Positions 26,430-34,217 of a stretch of 64,000 bases of DNA are shown one piece after another. Each line of letters starts with the position of its first letter. Position 1 is the first letter of the stretch. The notes below the pieces were generated by a model. That model did not search any database. It was not told where the DNA came from and was given only the letters and a program-made list of their open reading frames with translations. Made by a program: the position numbers and the translations under genes. Origin of the DNA: Hyphococcus sp. (GTDB lineage: Bacteria; Pseudomonadota; Alphaproteobacteria; Caulobacterales; Parvularculaceae); the NCBI GenBank assembly GCA_028281665.1, contig JANQJK010000001.1, forward strand, positions 62,001-126,000, written 5' to 3'.

Positions 26430-27104
26430 TTATTGCGAGGGCGCGCCCGTTATGGCGTCGCGCGCACGCAACGTCACAAACAGGAACCAGCAGTAAATCC
26501 CGCCCAATTTGGCGCCGTCCTCGACAAAATCGTGGATCGGCCAGAGGATCTTGGTCTGGTCCTCGATGACGCTGGCGGCCATGGCGAGCGCGGCGATGAT
26601 CGCCAGCGCCGCGCGGGCCGACAGGATCCGCCGGAAAAAGAACAGTCCGTAGGCGCCCGCGATAACGAGATAGACGCCATATACGACCGGCTCCGGCATG
26701 CCGAACAGGGGCAGCGCTTCCTCATGCAGCATGAACAGATCGTCGACCATGAGGAGCGTCGTGAAGGCGCCGGTCGCGGCGAAAAACCGGCGCGTATGCG
26801 GATCGCGGCTCAGCCAGGCCGCGAACGCCGCGACGGCCGCCGCGGCCGCCCACAGAACGATGCCGAGATTGGAGACCGCGCCAGAATAGAACGCGCAGCA
26901 AAGTTCCGGGTCGCGCGCGATGGCCATGGGGTCGAGGAGCAGTTCAGCCGGCGCCACCCAGGGCTGGAGAAACGTCGCGCCCATCACCGCAAGCGGCGGG
27001 ACGAAGATAAGCGCCGCAAAACGGAGATAATCCGCCCACGTATAATCGCGAAAGCCGAGATCGACGAAGTCGATACTGATCGATTTTGGAAGCGCGGTGG
27101 CCAT
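26430..27104 (-). CDS. Uncharacterised polytopic membrane protein in the Tol-Pal locus
   Basis: The product of about 224 aa has six likely membrane helices, starting around LRFAALIFVPPLAVMGATF, GAVSNLGIVLWAAAAAVAAF, FAATGAFTTLLMVDDLFML, VYGVYLVIAGAYGLFFF, LAIIAALAMAASVI and GIYCWFLFVTLRA. Between helices lie conserved-looking polar motifs: VDDLFMLHEEALP and KILWPIHDFVEDGAKLGG. These Asp, His and Glu clusters could bind metal or form an active site in the membrane. I do not recognise the family. It lies between ybgC and tolQ, all on the minus strand, where most alphaproteobacteria have the two genes adjacent. ATG 27104 is preferred over 27125. Confidence 0.75.
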   Translation of the reverse strand: MATALPKSISIDFVDLGFRDYTWADYLRFAALIFVPPLAVMGATFLQPWVAPAELLLDPMAIARDPELCCAFYSGAVSNLGIVLWAAAAAVAAFAAWLSRDPHTRRFFAATGAFTTLLMVDDLFMLHEEALPLFGMPEPVVYGVYLVIAGAYGLFFFRRILSARAALAIIAALAMAASVIEDQTKILWPIHDFVEDGAKLGGIYCWFLFVTLRARDAITGAPSQ

Positions 27105-27152
27105 GACCGCAGAATAGCGCCGCAACCCTTAACAAACTGCCGCAAATCGGCG

Positions 27153-27551
27153 CTACTGCGTCAACGACGCCATTACGTCGGGCGGCAGGCGGCGCGGCTT
27201 GCCCGCAAGGGACATGCAGGCTGCTTCGACGTCGGCGCGCGCGATCAGGGTTTCGTCGCGCCATATCTCCTGAGCCAGAAACATGCGCGCGCCCTTCGCG
27301 CCGGTGAACCGGGTTCGCACCTCAAGCACGTCGTCAATCCGCGCCGGCGCGACCCACTCCGTGGTCATCTTGCGCACGGCGAACGCAAGGGGCTCGTCGC
27401 GCTCCAGCAGTTCGGAATGATGCACGCCGCTCGCCCGCAGGGCTTCGGTCCGCCCGCGCTCGAAAAACTTCAAGTACGCCGCATGATAGACAACGCCGGA
27501 AAAATCCGTGTCTTCATAGTAGATGCGGACCGTATGGGTGAATGTGGACAT
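27153..27551 (-). CDS. ybgC: Tol-Pal system acyl-CoA thioesterase YbgC
   Basis: YbgC is the small hotdog-fold acyl-CoA thioesterase encoded with the Tol-Pal genes. The 132-aa protein has the hotdog signature TVRIYYEDTDFSGVVYHAAYLKFFERGRTEALR, including the catalytic Asp in EDTDFSGVVYH. It also has AFAVRKMTTEWVAPARIDDVLEVRTRFTG and REAxxA-type end segments. ATG 27551 is the family start. An upstream in-frame TTG would place a terminator inside the gene. A strong terminator ends only 28 nt upstream of this ATG, so expression must come from read-through or a nearby promoter. Confidence 0.96.
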   Translation of the reverse strand: MSTFTHTVRIYYEDTDFSGVVYHAAYLKFFERGRTEALRASGVHHSELLERDEPLAFAVRKMTTEWVAPARIDDVLEVRTRFTGAKGARMFLAQEIWRDETLIARADVEAACMSLAGKPRRLPPDVMASLTQ

Positions 27552-27578
27552 AAGGCGGACCCTGCCCCGGTTGCGCGC

Positions 27579-27610
27579 AAAACAAAAGGGCCGCGGTTTC
27601 GCCGCGGCCC
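27579..27610 (-). terminator. Strong intrinsic terminator between the 25-codon gene and ybgC
   Basis: On the minus strand GGGCCGCGG (27610-27602) pairs with CCGCGGCCC (27596-27588) over the loop cgaaa and is followed by TTTTGTTTT. It lies 39 nt after the stop of the small gene and just before ybgC, where a regulatory attenuator would sit. Confidence 0.92.
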
Positions 27611-27648
27611 TCGTGAATTCTTCAGCCGTAAGGCTCAATCATTAAGCG

Positions 27649-27726
27649 TTAGCCGCGCCCCAAAGGCTGCTCCGAGGCGACCGACATTCCGCTTGAACCC
27701 TCAGGCCCCAAGAAATCACTCGACAT
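27649..27726 (-). CDS. Predicted 25-aa small protein or leader peptide upstream of ybgC
   Basis: A 26-codon frame starts at ATG 27726 and ends TAA at 27649. The peptide begins MSSDFLGPEGSSGMSVAS and ends GRG. It is Ser/Gly-rich (6 Ser, 6 Gly), with no membrane segment. It is preceded by AGGAGGTGATC, an 11-base match to the complement of the 16S rRNA 3' end, the strongest ribosome site in the window. That Shine-Dalgarno is paired in a hairpin (27735-27765). A strong terminator follows at 27579-27610. The layout fits either a real small protein or a regulatory leader peptide controlling read-through into ybgC-tol. Conservation is untested. Confidence 0.6.
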   Translation of the reverse strand: MSSDFLGPEGSSGMSVASEQPLGRG

Positions 27727-27728
27727 CA

Positions 27729-27765
27729 GATCACCTCCTCTCAATTCGTTGAACATGAGAAGGAG
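27729..27765 (-). promoter_or_regulatory. Extended Shine-Dalgarno sequestered in a hairpin
   Basis: On the minus strand CTCCTTCTCA (27765-27756) can pair with TGAGAGGAG (27743-27735): nine base pairs with one bulged base and a 12-base loop. The 3' arm overlaps the core of AGGAGGTGATC (27739-27729), which lies two bases before ATG 27726. Folding would block ribosome binding, as in RNA thermometers or riboregulated leaders. Confidence 0.6.
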
Positions 27766-27813
27766 TTTGAAGTGCGTTTTGAAACTTGGCAAGGGGTGAA
27801 TGGTTAACGAAAG

Positions 27814-28848
27814 TCACTCAAATAAATCCGCGCCGGTTCCTTTCGGCGCCGCGAGTCCAAGATGAGTCCACGCGCTCGCTGAAAGAACGCGGCCGCGGGG
27901 CGTGCGCTGGATCAGTCCGCATTGAAGCAGGAAGGGCTCGACAACATCCTCAACAGCGTCGCGCGCTTCGGCGAGGGACGCCGCGATGGTTTCAACGCCC
28001 ACGGGCCCGCCGGCGAAATGCTCCGCAATCAGACGAAGATAGCGACGGTCCAGCGGATCGAGGCCAAGGGCGTCAATTTCCAGACGCTTCAATGCTTTGT
28101 CGGCAACTGCGGCGGTTATCTTGCCCGCTCCCTCGACGGTCGCCACATCGCGCACCCTGCGCAAAAGCCGCCCTGCGACCCGCGGCGTGCCGCGCGAGCG
28201 CCGGGCGATTTCACGCGCGCCGTCATCGGACATGGCTGCGTTCAGCTTTTGCGCGCCTCGCGCCACAATGCGCAAGAGGTCGGCGTCCGTATAAAAGTCA
28301 AGCCGCACCGGAATGCCGAACCGGTCCAGCAAGGGTTTCGCAAGCAGTCCCGACCGCGTCGTCGCGCCAACGAGCGTAAAGCGCGGCAGGTCGATCTTCA
28401 CCGAGCGCGCCGCCGGCCCCTCGCCGATCATGATGTCGAGGCAGTAATCCTCCATCGCCGGATAGAGCACTTCCTCGACCGCCGGCGTCAGCCGGTGAAT
28501 TTCGTCGATGAAAAGAACGTCATTCGCTTCGAGATTGGTGAGAAGCGCAGCCAGATCGCCGGGCTTTGTAATCACCGGCCCGGAGGTCGAACGGAAATTG
28601 ACGCCCAGCTCATTCGCAACGATCTGCGCCAGCGTCGTCTTGCCGAGCCCCGGCGGCCCGTGAAAGAGCACATGATCAAGCGCTTCCTCGCGCGCCCGCG
28701 CCGCCTCGACAAAGACGCGCAAGTTGTCTTTCGCAAGCCGCTGACCGACGAAGTCGTCAAGGCGCTTCGGACGCAGAGCGACATCAGCGTCTTCCGGTTT
28801 CCGGGCGCCGTCGATCATGCGGTCGTTATCAAAGGCGGGTTCAGCCAT
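27814..28848 (-). CDS. ruvB: Holliday junction branch migration helicase RuvB
   Basis: RuvB is the hexameric AAA+ motor that drives branch migration with RuvA. The 344-aa protein begins with the usual acidic N-terminus and [11 protein letters not shown]. It has Walker [12 protein letters not shown], Walker [18 protein letters not shown], sensor [30 protein letters not shown] and the C-terminal winged helix ([40 protein letters not shown]). ATG 28848 is used; a GTG one codon earlier is possible. It follows ruvA by 20 bp. Confidence 0.98.
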   Translation of the reverse strand: MAEPAFDNDRMIDGARKPEDADVALRPKRLDDFVGQRLAKDNLRVFVEAARAREEALDHVLFHGPPGLGKTTLAQIVANELGVNFRSTSGPVITKPGDLAALLTNLEANDVLFIDEIHRLTPAVEEVLYPAMEDYCLDIMIGEGPAARSVKIDLPRFTLVGATTRSGLLAKPLLDRFGIPVRLDFYTDADLLRIVARGAQKLNAAMSDDGAREIARRSRGTPRVAGRLLRRVRDVATVEGAGKITAAVADKALKRLEIDALGLDPLDRRYLRLIAEHFAGGPVGVETIAASLAEARDAVEDVVEPFLLQCGLIQRTPRGRVLSASAWTHLGLAAPKGTGADLFE

Positions 28849-28868
28849 CACCTAATCCGTACCATGAT

Positions 28869-29495
28869 TTACGCCGCCGCCAGTTGCTTCAGCGCCGCTT
28901 TGATCAATTCCTCAACGCCCGGCGCATCCAGATCTTCGGCCGCAGCGGCGACGGCGCGGCGCGCCTCGACCCCGTCATAGCCGAGCCCGGACAGCGCCGA
29001 GACCGCATCTGCGCGGGCGGCGAGCGCGGGATCCGCGGCGTTCTCCTTCGCCTTGCCGCGGGCGACGACGGTGAGCGTTGCTCCTGCATTCGCCATGGCG
29101 CCGACTTTTGACTGCAATTCCGTTGCGATGCGCTGGGCGATCTTTTTGCCGACGCCGTGGGCGCGGGAAATCGCGGTCACGTCTTCGGCGGAAATCGCGT
29201 CGAACAAATCCGCCGGGGGCAGCACCTGCAAAATCGCCAGCGCGTGCTTGGCGCCCACCCCCTGCACCGACTGCAACAGGCGAAAGGCCTGACGTTCGGT
29301 CTCGTTTTCAAATCCGTAAAGCCGGATCATGTCTTCGCGCACGATGGTCTCAATCGAAAGTGAGGCCGCCTCACCCACGGCGAAGCGCTGCAAGGTGCGC
29401 GGGGACGCATAGGCTTCGTAGCCGACACCGTTGACGTCGATGACAAGCGTCTCCGCGCCGATAGCAGCGACGGTTCCTTTCAGCGCGGCAATCAT
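28869..29495 (-). CDS. ruvA: Holliday junction branch migration protein RuvA
   Basis: RuvA binds four-way junctions and recruits RuvB. The product of about 208 aa starts [31 protein letters not shown] (OB fold). The helix-hairpin-helix domain ([29 protein letters not shown] and [19 protein letters not shown]) follows, and then the flexible linker and C-terminal RuvB-binding domain ([23 protein letters not shown]). ATG 29495 overlaps the ruvC stop by 4 bp (ATGA), so the pair is translationally coupled. Confidence 0.97.
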   Translation of the reverse strand: MIAALKGTVAAIGAETLVIDVNGVGYEAYASPRTLQRFAVGEAASLSIETIVREDMIRLYGFENETERQAFRLLQSVQGVGAKHALAILQVLPPADLFDAISAEDVTAISRAHGVGKKIAQRIATELQSKVGAMANAGATLTVVARGKAKENAADPALAARADAVSALSGLGYDGVEARRAVAAAAEDLDAPGVEELIKAALKQLAAA

Positions 29496-29995
29496 GAGGC
29501 CCTCTCCAGCCGACGCATTCCAGCGTGATGGGCATGACAAATCGCAACGGCGAGTGCGTCCGCTTCGTCGGCGGCGGGCGCCTCGCATTTCGGCAACAGC
29601 ACCTTCACCATCGCCGCAATCTGCGACTTGTCGGCATGGCCTTTTCCGACCACGGATTTTTTCACGGTGTTTGCGGCGTATTCCGCAACGTCGAGCCCGG
29701 CCTCCGCCGGCGCAAGCAGGCAGACCCCGCGGGCCTGACCCAAAACAAGCGCGTCACGCGGGGACGCATTGACAAATGTTTCCTCCACCGCGGCCTCGTC
29801 AGGGTGATAGACCTCAATGAGGCCCTTCAGCGCCGAAAAGATAATCGACAGCTTCTGGGCATGCCCGAGGCCGCGCGTCGGCCGGATAACGCCGGAGCCC
29901 ACATAAGCGAGGCGCGCGCCCTCGCATTCAACAACGCCCCAGCCCGTGGCGCCGGAGCCGGGATCGATCCCCAAGATGCGAATCACTGATGACAT
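29492..29995 (-). CDS. ruvC: Crossover junction endodeoxyribonuclease RuvC
   Basis: RuvC resolves Holliday junctions. The 167-aa protein has the RNase H-like fold with the four acidic residues in expected places: Asp in [16 protein letters not shown] (about residue 10), Glu in [11 protein letters not shown], and the two Asp of GHADKSQI-like and [16 protein letters not shown] segments. ATG 29995 is the family start. In-frame sequence upstream to 30142 is not RuvC-like. It heads the ruvCAB operon, 53 bp after the Sel1 gene. Confidence 0.97.
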   Translation of the reverse strand: MSSVIRILGIDPGSGATGWGVVECEGARLAYVGSGVIRPTRGLGHAQKLSIIFSALKGLIEVYHPDEAAVEETFVNASPRDALVLGQARGVCLLAPAEAGLDVAEYAANTVKKSVVGKGHADKSQIAAMVKVLLPKCEAPAADEADALAVAICHAHHAGMRRLERAS

Positions 29996-30048
29996 GACCC
30001 CATGATAGGGCGTTCGGACGAGAACGAAACGGGAATCTTTCCGTGGGT

Positions 30049-31014
30049 TCAGCCGGCCCTGGACAGGCGCGCGGCCAGGCCCTGCGCCGCCTTGCGGGCG
30101 TCCGGCGACAGGGCATCGGCGCCCAGCGCCGTTTCGATCCATTTCAGGGCCAGCTTTTCGTCTTTCTTGCGCCCGTCGCCTTCGGCGAGCGCCACCGCAT
30201 AGAGAAACTGCCCCTGGGCGTCGCCGGCCTGCGCCGCTTTTTCGAACCAGTCGGCGGCGGAAAACCCGGCGCCGTCCGCGCCCTTGTGCACCATCAGCCC
30301 CATGGCCGTCATCGCTTCGGGCAGACCGCCTTGCGCCGCCAGCCGCATCCAGCGGGCGGCCTTGGACTTCAGTTCGTCGCCGGCGCGGCCGGATTCATAA
30401 AGCAGGGCGAGGTTGAATTGCGCGCCCGCATGCCCCTGCTCGGCGGCCCTGGAGAGCCAGTGAGCGGCTTTGTCGTCGTTCACGGCAATGCCGTCGCCAT
30501 TGAGGAATACGAGCCCGAGGTTGAACTGTCCGACGACGTCGCCGGCGATGGCGGCGCCTTCGAACAGCGACGCCGCGCGCGCCGGATCGCGCTCCAGCCC
30601 CAGCCCGTCCATGAACAACATGCCAAGGCGCGCCTGGGCGCGGGCGTGACCGCGCATGGCGGCAAGCTTCAGCCAGCCGGCGGCCTTCTCAAAATCTCGT
30701 TTGACGTCGATGCCGCCAAGAACCAGCTCGGCAATGGCGAATTGCGCATCGGCGTTCCCCTGTAGCGCAGCCTGTTCGTAATAGGTCAACGCCTTTGCGA
30801 TATCGCGCGAGACGCCAAGACCGTTTTCATTGAGCACGCCGATCAAATGTTGCGCGCGCGCGTCGCCCTCGGTGGCGAGGGGCGCGGCGACGGCGAAAGC
30901 CAGCTCGTAATCGCCATCGCCAAGATGGGCCATCGCCTTCGCAATGCCGGTTTCATCCGCATGCGCATGACTGGCGGCGAAAAGGATGGCGGCAAAGGCG
31001 GCGATGCGTTTCAT
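30049..31014 (-). CDS. Secreted Sel1-repeat (TPR-like) protein
   Basis: The 321-aa protein has a signal peptide (MKRIAAFAAILFAASHAHA) and about seven Sel1-like repeats. They are recognised by units such as GDARAQHLIGVLNENGLGVSRDIAKALTYYEQAALQG, NADAQFAIAELVLGG and GHAGAQFNLALLYESG. Sel1 proteins are solenoid adaptors, usually periplasmic, that scaffold envelope complexes. The partner is unknown. ATG 31014 starts 7 nt after the stop of a 42-aa membrane peptide gene, suggesting a two-gene unit placed before ruvC. Confidence 0.88.
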   Translation of the reverse strand: MKRIAAFAAILFAASHAHADETGIAKAMAHLGDGDYELAFAVAAPLATEGDARAQHLIGVLNENGLGVSRDIAKALTYYEQAALQGNADAQFAIAELVLGGIDVKRDFEKAAGWLKLAAMRGHARAQARLGMLFMDGLGLERDPARAASLFEGAAIAGDVVGQFNLGLVFLNGDGIAVNDDKAAHWLSRAAEQGHAGAQFNLALLYESGRAGDELKSKAARWMRLAAQGGLPEAMTAMGLMVHKGADGAGFSAADWFEKAAQAGDAQGQFLYAVALAEGDGRKKDEKLALKWIETALGADALSPDARKAAQGLAARLSRAG

Positions 31015-31021
31015 CGGCGGA

Positions 31022-31150
31022 TCAGCCTGCGGCGGCGGTCGCAATCGGGGGCGTCGCCTCGACCGTGTTAAAACCATCAAGGACGGCGGCGGCGAAAACG
31101 GCGACGACGAAAAACACGCTGCCGGCGATGAGGCTCCAATTGGGTTTCAT
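31022..31150 (-). CDS. Predicted 42-aa single-pass membrane protein
   Basis: A 43-codon frame starts at ATG 31150 (AGGA 8 nt upstream) and stops at TGA 31022. The peptide has a polar start (MKPNWS), one hydrophobic helix LIAGSVFFVVAVFAAAVL (about residues 7-24) and an Ala/Pro/Thr-rich tail ending AAAG. The downstream Sel1 gene begins 7 nt after its stop, so both are probably translated from one mRNA. No family is recognised. A small inner-membrane protein is the simplest reading. Confidence 0.65.
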   Translation of the reverse strand: MKPNWSLIAGSVFFVVAVFAAAVLDGFNTVEATPPIATAAAG

Positions 31151-31224
31151 GGTCGATCCTGGCTCCCTTGCGACGACAAGGACTGAGCAAGAATTGTTCC
31201 GTAATTATTAATTTCTGTTAAACA

Positions 31225-31869
31225 TCACGCCGCGCGAATTGCCGCGTCAAAGGCGGCGACGGCAGCCGCAGGCCCGTCTTCATGGCCCCAGACCGCGCCG
31301 GAAACAGCCAGAAAATCAGCGCCCGCGCGGACGAGGGCCCCGCAATTTTCCGGCGTGATCCCGCCAATGGCGACGCTCGGCACCGTGACGGCGAAGTTCC
31401 ACCAGCGGAGCAGTTCCGGATCGGCCGATGTGGGCGCTGCCTTGGTCCTGGTCGGATAGAACGCGCCGAACGCCACATAGTCCGCCCCCGCCTCGCCGGC
31501 GACCAATCCGAGATGGCGGGAATCGTGACAGGTTACGCCGACCGTCGCATCGTCGCCGAGCATTTTCCGCGCGTGTTCATAGGGCGCATCGGACTGTCCA
31601 ACATGAACGCCGTCGGCGCCGGTTTTGATGGCAAGGTCCGGACGGTCGTTAATCAGGAACGCGATTTCCCGTTCGACCGCCAGCGGCAACAGACTTTCCG
31701 CCGCCGCCATCACCTCATCGTCAGGCGCAGACGCCTCGCCCTCTTTAAGGCGAAGCTGCACGCACGCCACAAGATCATTGTCAGCCGCCGCGGCGAAGGC
31801 GTCCTTGAACGCCGCAAGATCGGAAATGCGCGGCGGCGTTACGAGATACAGTTTGCAGTCACGGGTCAC
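31225..31869 (-). CDS. thiE: Thiamine phosphate synthase
   Basis: ThiE joins HMP-pyrophosphate and the thiazole phosphate to thiamine phosphate. The 214-aa TIM-barrel protein has [89 protein letters not shown], and [31 protein letters not shown]. In most ThiE proteins the diphosphate segment reads GvSchs and GPvfpT. Here VTCHD and GAFYPTRTK are close variants. The start is a GTG. It is separate from thiD (about 19 kb away), and no TPP riboswitch precedes it. Confidence 0.93.
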   Translation of the reverse strand: MTRDCKLYLVTPPRISDLAAFKDAFAAAADNDLVACVQLRLKEGEASAPDDEVMAAAESLLPLAVEREIAFLINDRPDLAIKTGADGVHVGQSDAPYEHARKMLGDDATVGVTCHDSRHLGLVAGEAGADYVAFGAFYPTRTKAAPTSADPELLRWWNFAVTVPSVAIGGITPENCGALVRAGADFLAVSGAVWGHEDGPAAAVAAFDAAIRAA

Positions 31870-32003
31870 AGCACGGAGGTATATAATTATCGATCGGCCC
31901 CTGCATAGAAGCGATCCTCAAAACCGTGCAGCGTTTTGCATTTTGCAAACGGGAATGCGCATTGGTTGCGCCGGATTGGATCGCGATAACAACGCCCGCC
32001 TGT

Positions 32004-32855
32004 CTATTCGGCCGGCGTTGCATGGGCGGGCGCGCCCGCATCCGTTTTCCGCTTCGGCTTTAAAAGATTGCGCTTGATCTCGTCCGGCACCGAATCGTAG
32101 ACCGGCGTCGGACCAAGGGCGAGACGTTTTCGCGCTTCGGGAAGCGGCGCCCGCAACAGCGCCTCAACGTCATATTCAAGGATCCAGTTCGACGCCCGGG
32201 CGTTGCGCCGCGCCTCCATCAGCGCGCTCAATATTTTTGCGCGGGGCTGCTCAAGTTTTTGCGCGACGGCGCCGATAAAGATGATCAATGCGAAGCCGCG
32301 GTTTTTCGTCTGCTCATAGGTGTAGACGAGATTGCAAAGCTCGCCGAGGGCGTCGCAGCCGTAACCGGTGACGACGTGCCAAAGATCGTGGCAAACATCG
32401 AGATTGAGATACATGCGACGGAAGGCTTCGAAGTCCGTCTCGCCGCGAAAGTCGATACCCGCCTCCTCCGCCGCGTCGATGAGGCCGTCCGCAGTGAGGT
32501 TTTCGCCTTCCATGAAATCGAGATAGGCGCGGCCAAGCGTCCCCTCGGGAAGCGCGCGCAGGCCCGCGCGGTCGCTGAGGACGTCTTCAAGCCTGATCGG
32601 CGTTTCGACAACGCGCCGGCCATAGGGCGTCGCGACGAAGCGGCGAAACATCTTCCGCCCGACCGAACCGGACAGGGCCGAAACGGCCTCGAAGACCTGG
32701 CTCGTATCTTCCTTGTTGCGCACGAGACGCAGGACCGACATGAGCGCGTGCAGAGGCCGGACCGGCGGCGGCGGCGGGGTCGGATGTCCCCCGATATACT
32801 CGATCTCAGACGGGTCGTAGTCCGCGAGGCTCGTGGAATTGGGGGTGGGCGGCAT
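32004..32855 (-). CDS. Coq4-family ubiquinone biosynthesis protein
   Basis: The 283-aa protein matches Coq4, which removes the C1 carboxyl of the ubiquinone precursor by oxidative decarboxylation and helps organise the Coq complex. The metal motif HDxxHx11E is exact: HDLWHVVTGYGCDALGE. It is followed by LCNLVYTYEQT and a region ending PVYDSVPDEIKRNLL. An N-terminal Pro-rich extension (HPTPPPPPVRP) and a Lys-rich tail are less conserved. ATG 32855 has GGAGCGACCG before it. ATG 32897 would add 14 residues. A palindrome lies 42-59 bp upstream. Confidence 0.88.
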   Translation of the reverse strand: MPPTPNSTSLADYDPSEIEYIGGHPTPPPPPVRPLHALMSVLRLVRNKEDTSQVFEAVSALSGSVGRKMFRRFVATPYGRRVVETPIRLEDVLSDRAGLRALPEGTLGRAYLDFMEGENLTADGLIDAAEEAGIDFRGETDFEAFRRMYLNLDVCHDLWHVVTGYGCDALGELCNLVYTYEQTKNRGFALIIFIGAVAQKLEQPRAKILSALMEARRNARASNWILEYDVEALLRAPLPEARKRLALGPTPVYDSVPDEIKRNLLKPKRKTDAGAPAHATPAE

Positions 32856-33166
32856 CGGTCGCTCCGTCTGTTTTCGCCGGATGTGACGAGATAGCATTAC
32901 ACTGATCAGTTTACCTCGGCTTAATGTGCGCCGCCCGTCCCAAATTGCAAGGGGGCGCATGTAGGATTTCGGCGCGGCGCCCATGGCGCCGGCGAAGCTG
33001 GTTGTTATCGAAATCTTCATCGCACGCATCATACGCCGGCGCGCGAACCCGTTGATACGTATCGACCAAATGCGGGATTCGTCGAAGACTTTACGGTTAT
33101 TGGGGTGAAAGGGGAATCCGATTCCCGCTATTGGGGCGGCGAAAGAGGCGCGCCAACGGCTCCTTC
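32856..33166. other. 311-bp intergenic region between fba and coq4
   Basis: No convincing gene is present. Near coq4 it contains the palindromic element at 32897-32914. Near fba it contains a short inverted repeat (GGGAA ... TTCCC around 33111-33126), read on the minus strand just after the fba stop. This could be a weak terminator, though it lacks a clear T-tract. Confidence 0.5.
32897..32914. promoter_or_regulatory. Candidate palindromic operator upstream of coq4
   Basis: ACTGATCAGT (32901-32910) is a perfect 10-bp palindrome extended imperfectly to TTACACTGATCAGTTTAC. It sits about 45 bp upstream of the chosen coq4 start in the expected promoter/operator position. The form suits a TetR/AcrR-type dimer. 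The regulator is unknown. Confidence 0.35.
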
Positions 33167-34198
33167 CTAAGCCGCCTTCTCCAGTCCGTCCGACCATTCG
33201 CCGGTGGTCGCAAGGCCGTTCATTTTTGCGCGGTGCGCAAACGCAGCCTGGGCCGCAGCGACATTCTCCGGTTTGCCGGACCACGCTTGCAACGGCGCGG
33301 CCTGCAAGGCGCGGCCATAAGAAAAGGAGAGCGCCCAGGGCATTTTGTCCGCATACTCCGCATTCATGGCGTTGAGATGAGCCGTCGCCTCTTCATCGGA
33401 CTGACCGCCCGACAGAAAGACAATCGACGGCAGGGCCGCCGGCACGGCCGCGCGGAAACAACGCACGGTTTTCTCCGCCACTTCAGAAACGCCGGCGCGG
33501 TTTTCCGACTTCTTGCCGGAGATGACCATGTTCGGTTTCAGCACCGTCCCTTCGAGCGCAACGTCCTGCGCATAAAGTTCGTCGAACAGCGACTTCAGGG
33601 TGAATTCGGTCACGTCATAACAGCGGTCGATGTCATGATCGCCGTCCATCAGGACTTCGGGCTCGACGATCGGAACGATATTCGCCTCCTGACAGAGTGC
33701 GGCGTAACGGGCAAGCGCGTGCACGTTCGTGGCGATGCAATAGCCGGACGGAATATCCGCGCCGTTGATATCGATGACGGCGCGCCATTTCGCGAAGCGC
33801 GCGCCAAGCTCGTAATACTCATTGAGCCGCTCGCGCAAACCGTCGAGGCCTTCGGTCACCTTTTCACCGGGAGCGCCGGCGAGGTCTTTGGCGCCCTTGT
33901 CGACCTTGATGCCGGGAATGGAGCCCGCATCCTTGATCAGTTGAACGAGGGGCGTTCCGTCCGCCGCGTTCTGGCGAATGGTTTCGTCAAAGAGAATGAC
34001 GCCGGAAATGGACTCGCGCATCGCCTCATCGGTGCGGAACAGCATCTCGCGATAGTCGCGGCGATTGTCTTCGGTCGATTCAACGCCGATGGAGTCAAAG
34101 CGCTTTTTGATGGTGCCGGAGGATTCGTCCGCCGCCAGAATGCCCTTGCCCGGCGCCGCCATGGCGACCGCAATCTTGTTCAGTTCAATGAGGTTCAT
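33167..34198 (-). CDS. fba: Class I fructose-bisphosphate aldolase
   Basis: This enzyme cleaves or forms fructose-1,6-bisphosphate by a Schiff-base mechanism without metal. The 343-aa protein matches the class I family: AAPGKGILAADESSGTIKKRF, YREMLFRTDEAM, GVILFDETIRQ, VDKGAKDLAG, FAKWRAVIDI, IVPIVEPEVLMDGDHDI, the Schiff-base Lys in EGTVLKPNMVISGKKS, and SFSYGRALQAAPLQAWSG. Many bacteria use the zinc class II enzyme instead, so a class I aldolase in the operon is notable. ATG 34198 begins the family N-terminus. It lies 19 bp after pgk. Confidence 0.96.
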   Translation of the reverse strand: MNLIELNKIAVAMAAPGKGILAADESSGTIKKRFDSIGVESTEDNRRDYREMLFRTDEAMRESISGVILFDETIRQNAADGTPLVQLIKDAGSIPGIKVDKGAKDLAGAPGEKVTEGLDGLRERLNEYYELGARFAKWRAVIDINGADIPSGYCIATNVHALARYAALCQEANIVPIVEPEVLMDGDHDIDRCYDVTEFTLKSLFDELYAQDVALEGTVLKPNMVISGKKSENRAGVSEVAEKTVRCFRAAVPAALPSIVFLSGGQSDEEATAHLNAMNAEYADKMPWALSFSYGRALQAAPLQAWSGKPENVAAAQAAFAHRAKMNGLATTGEWSDGLEKAA

Positions 34199-34217
34199 CG
34201 CCCGTCTCCAGTCAGAT

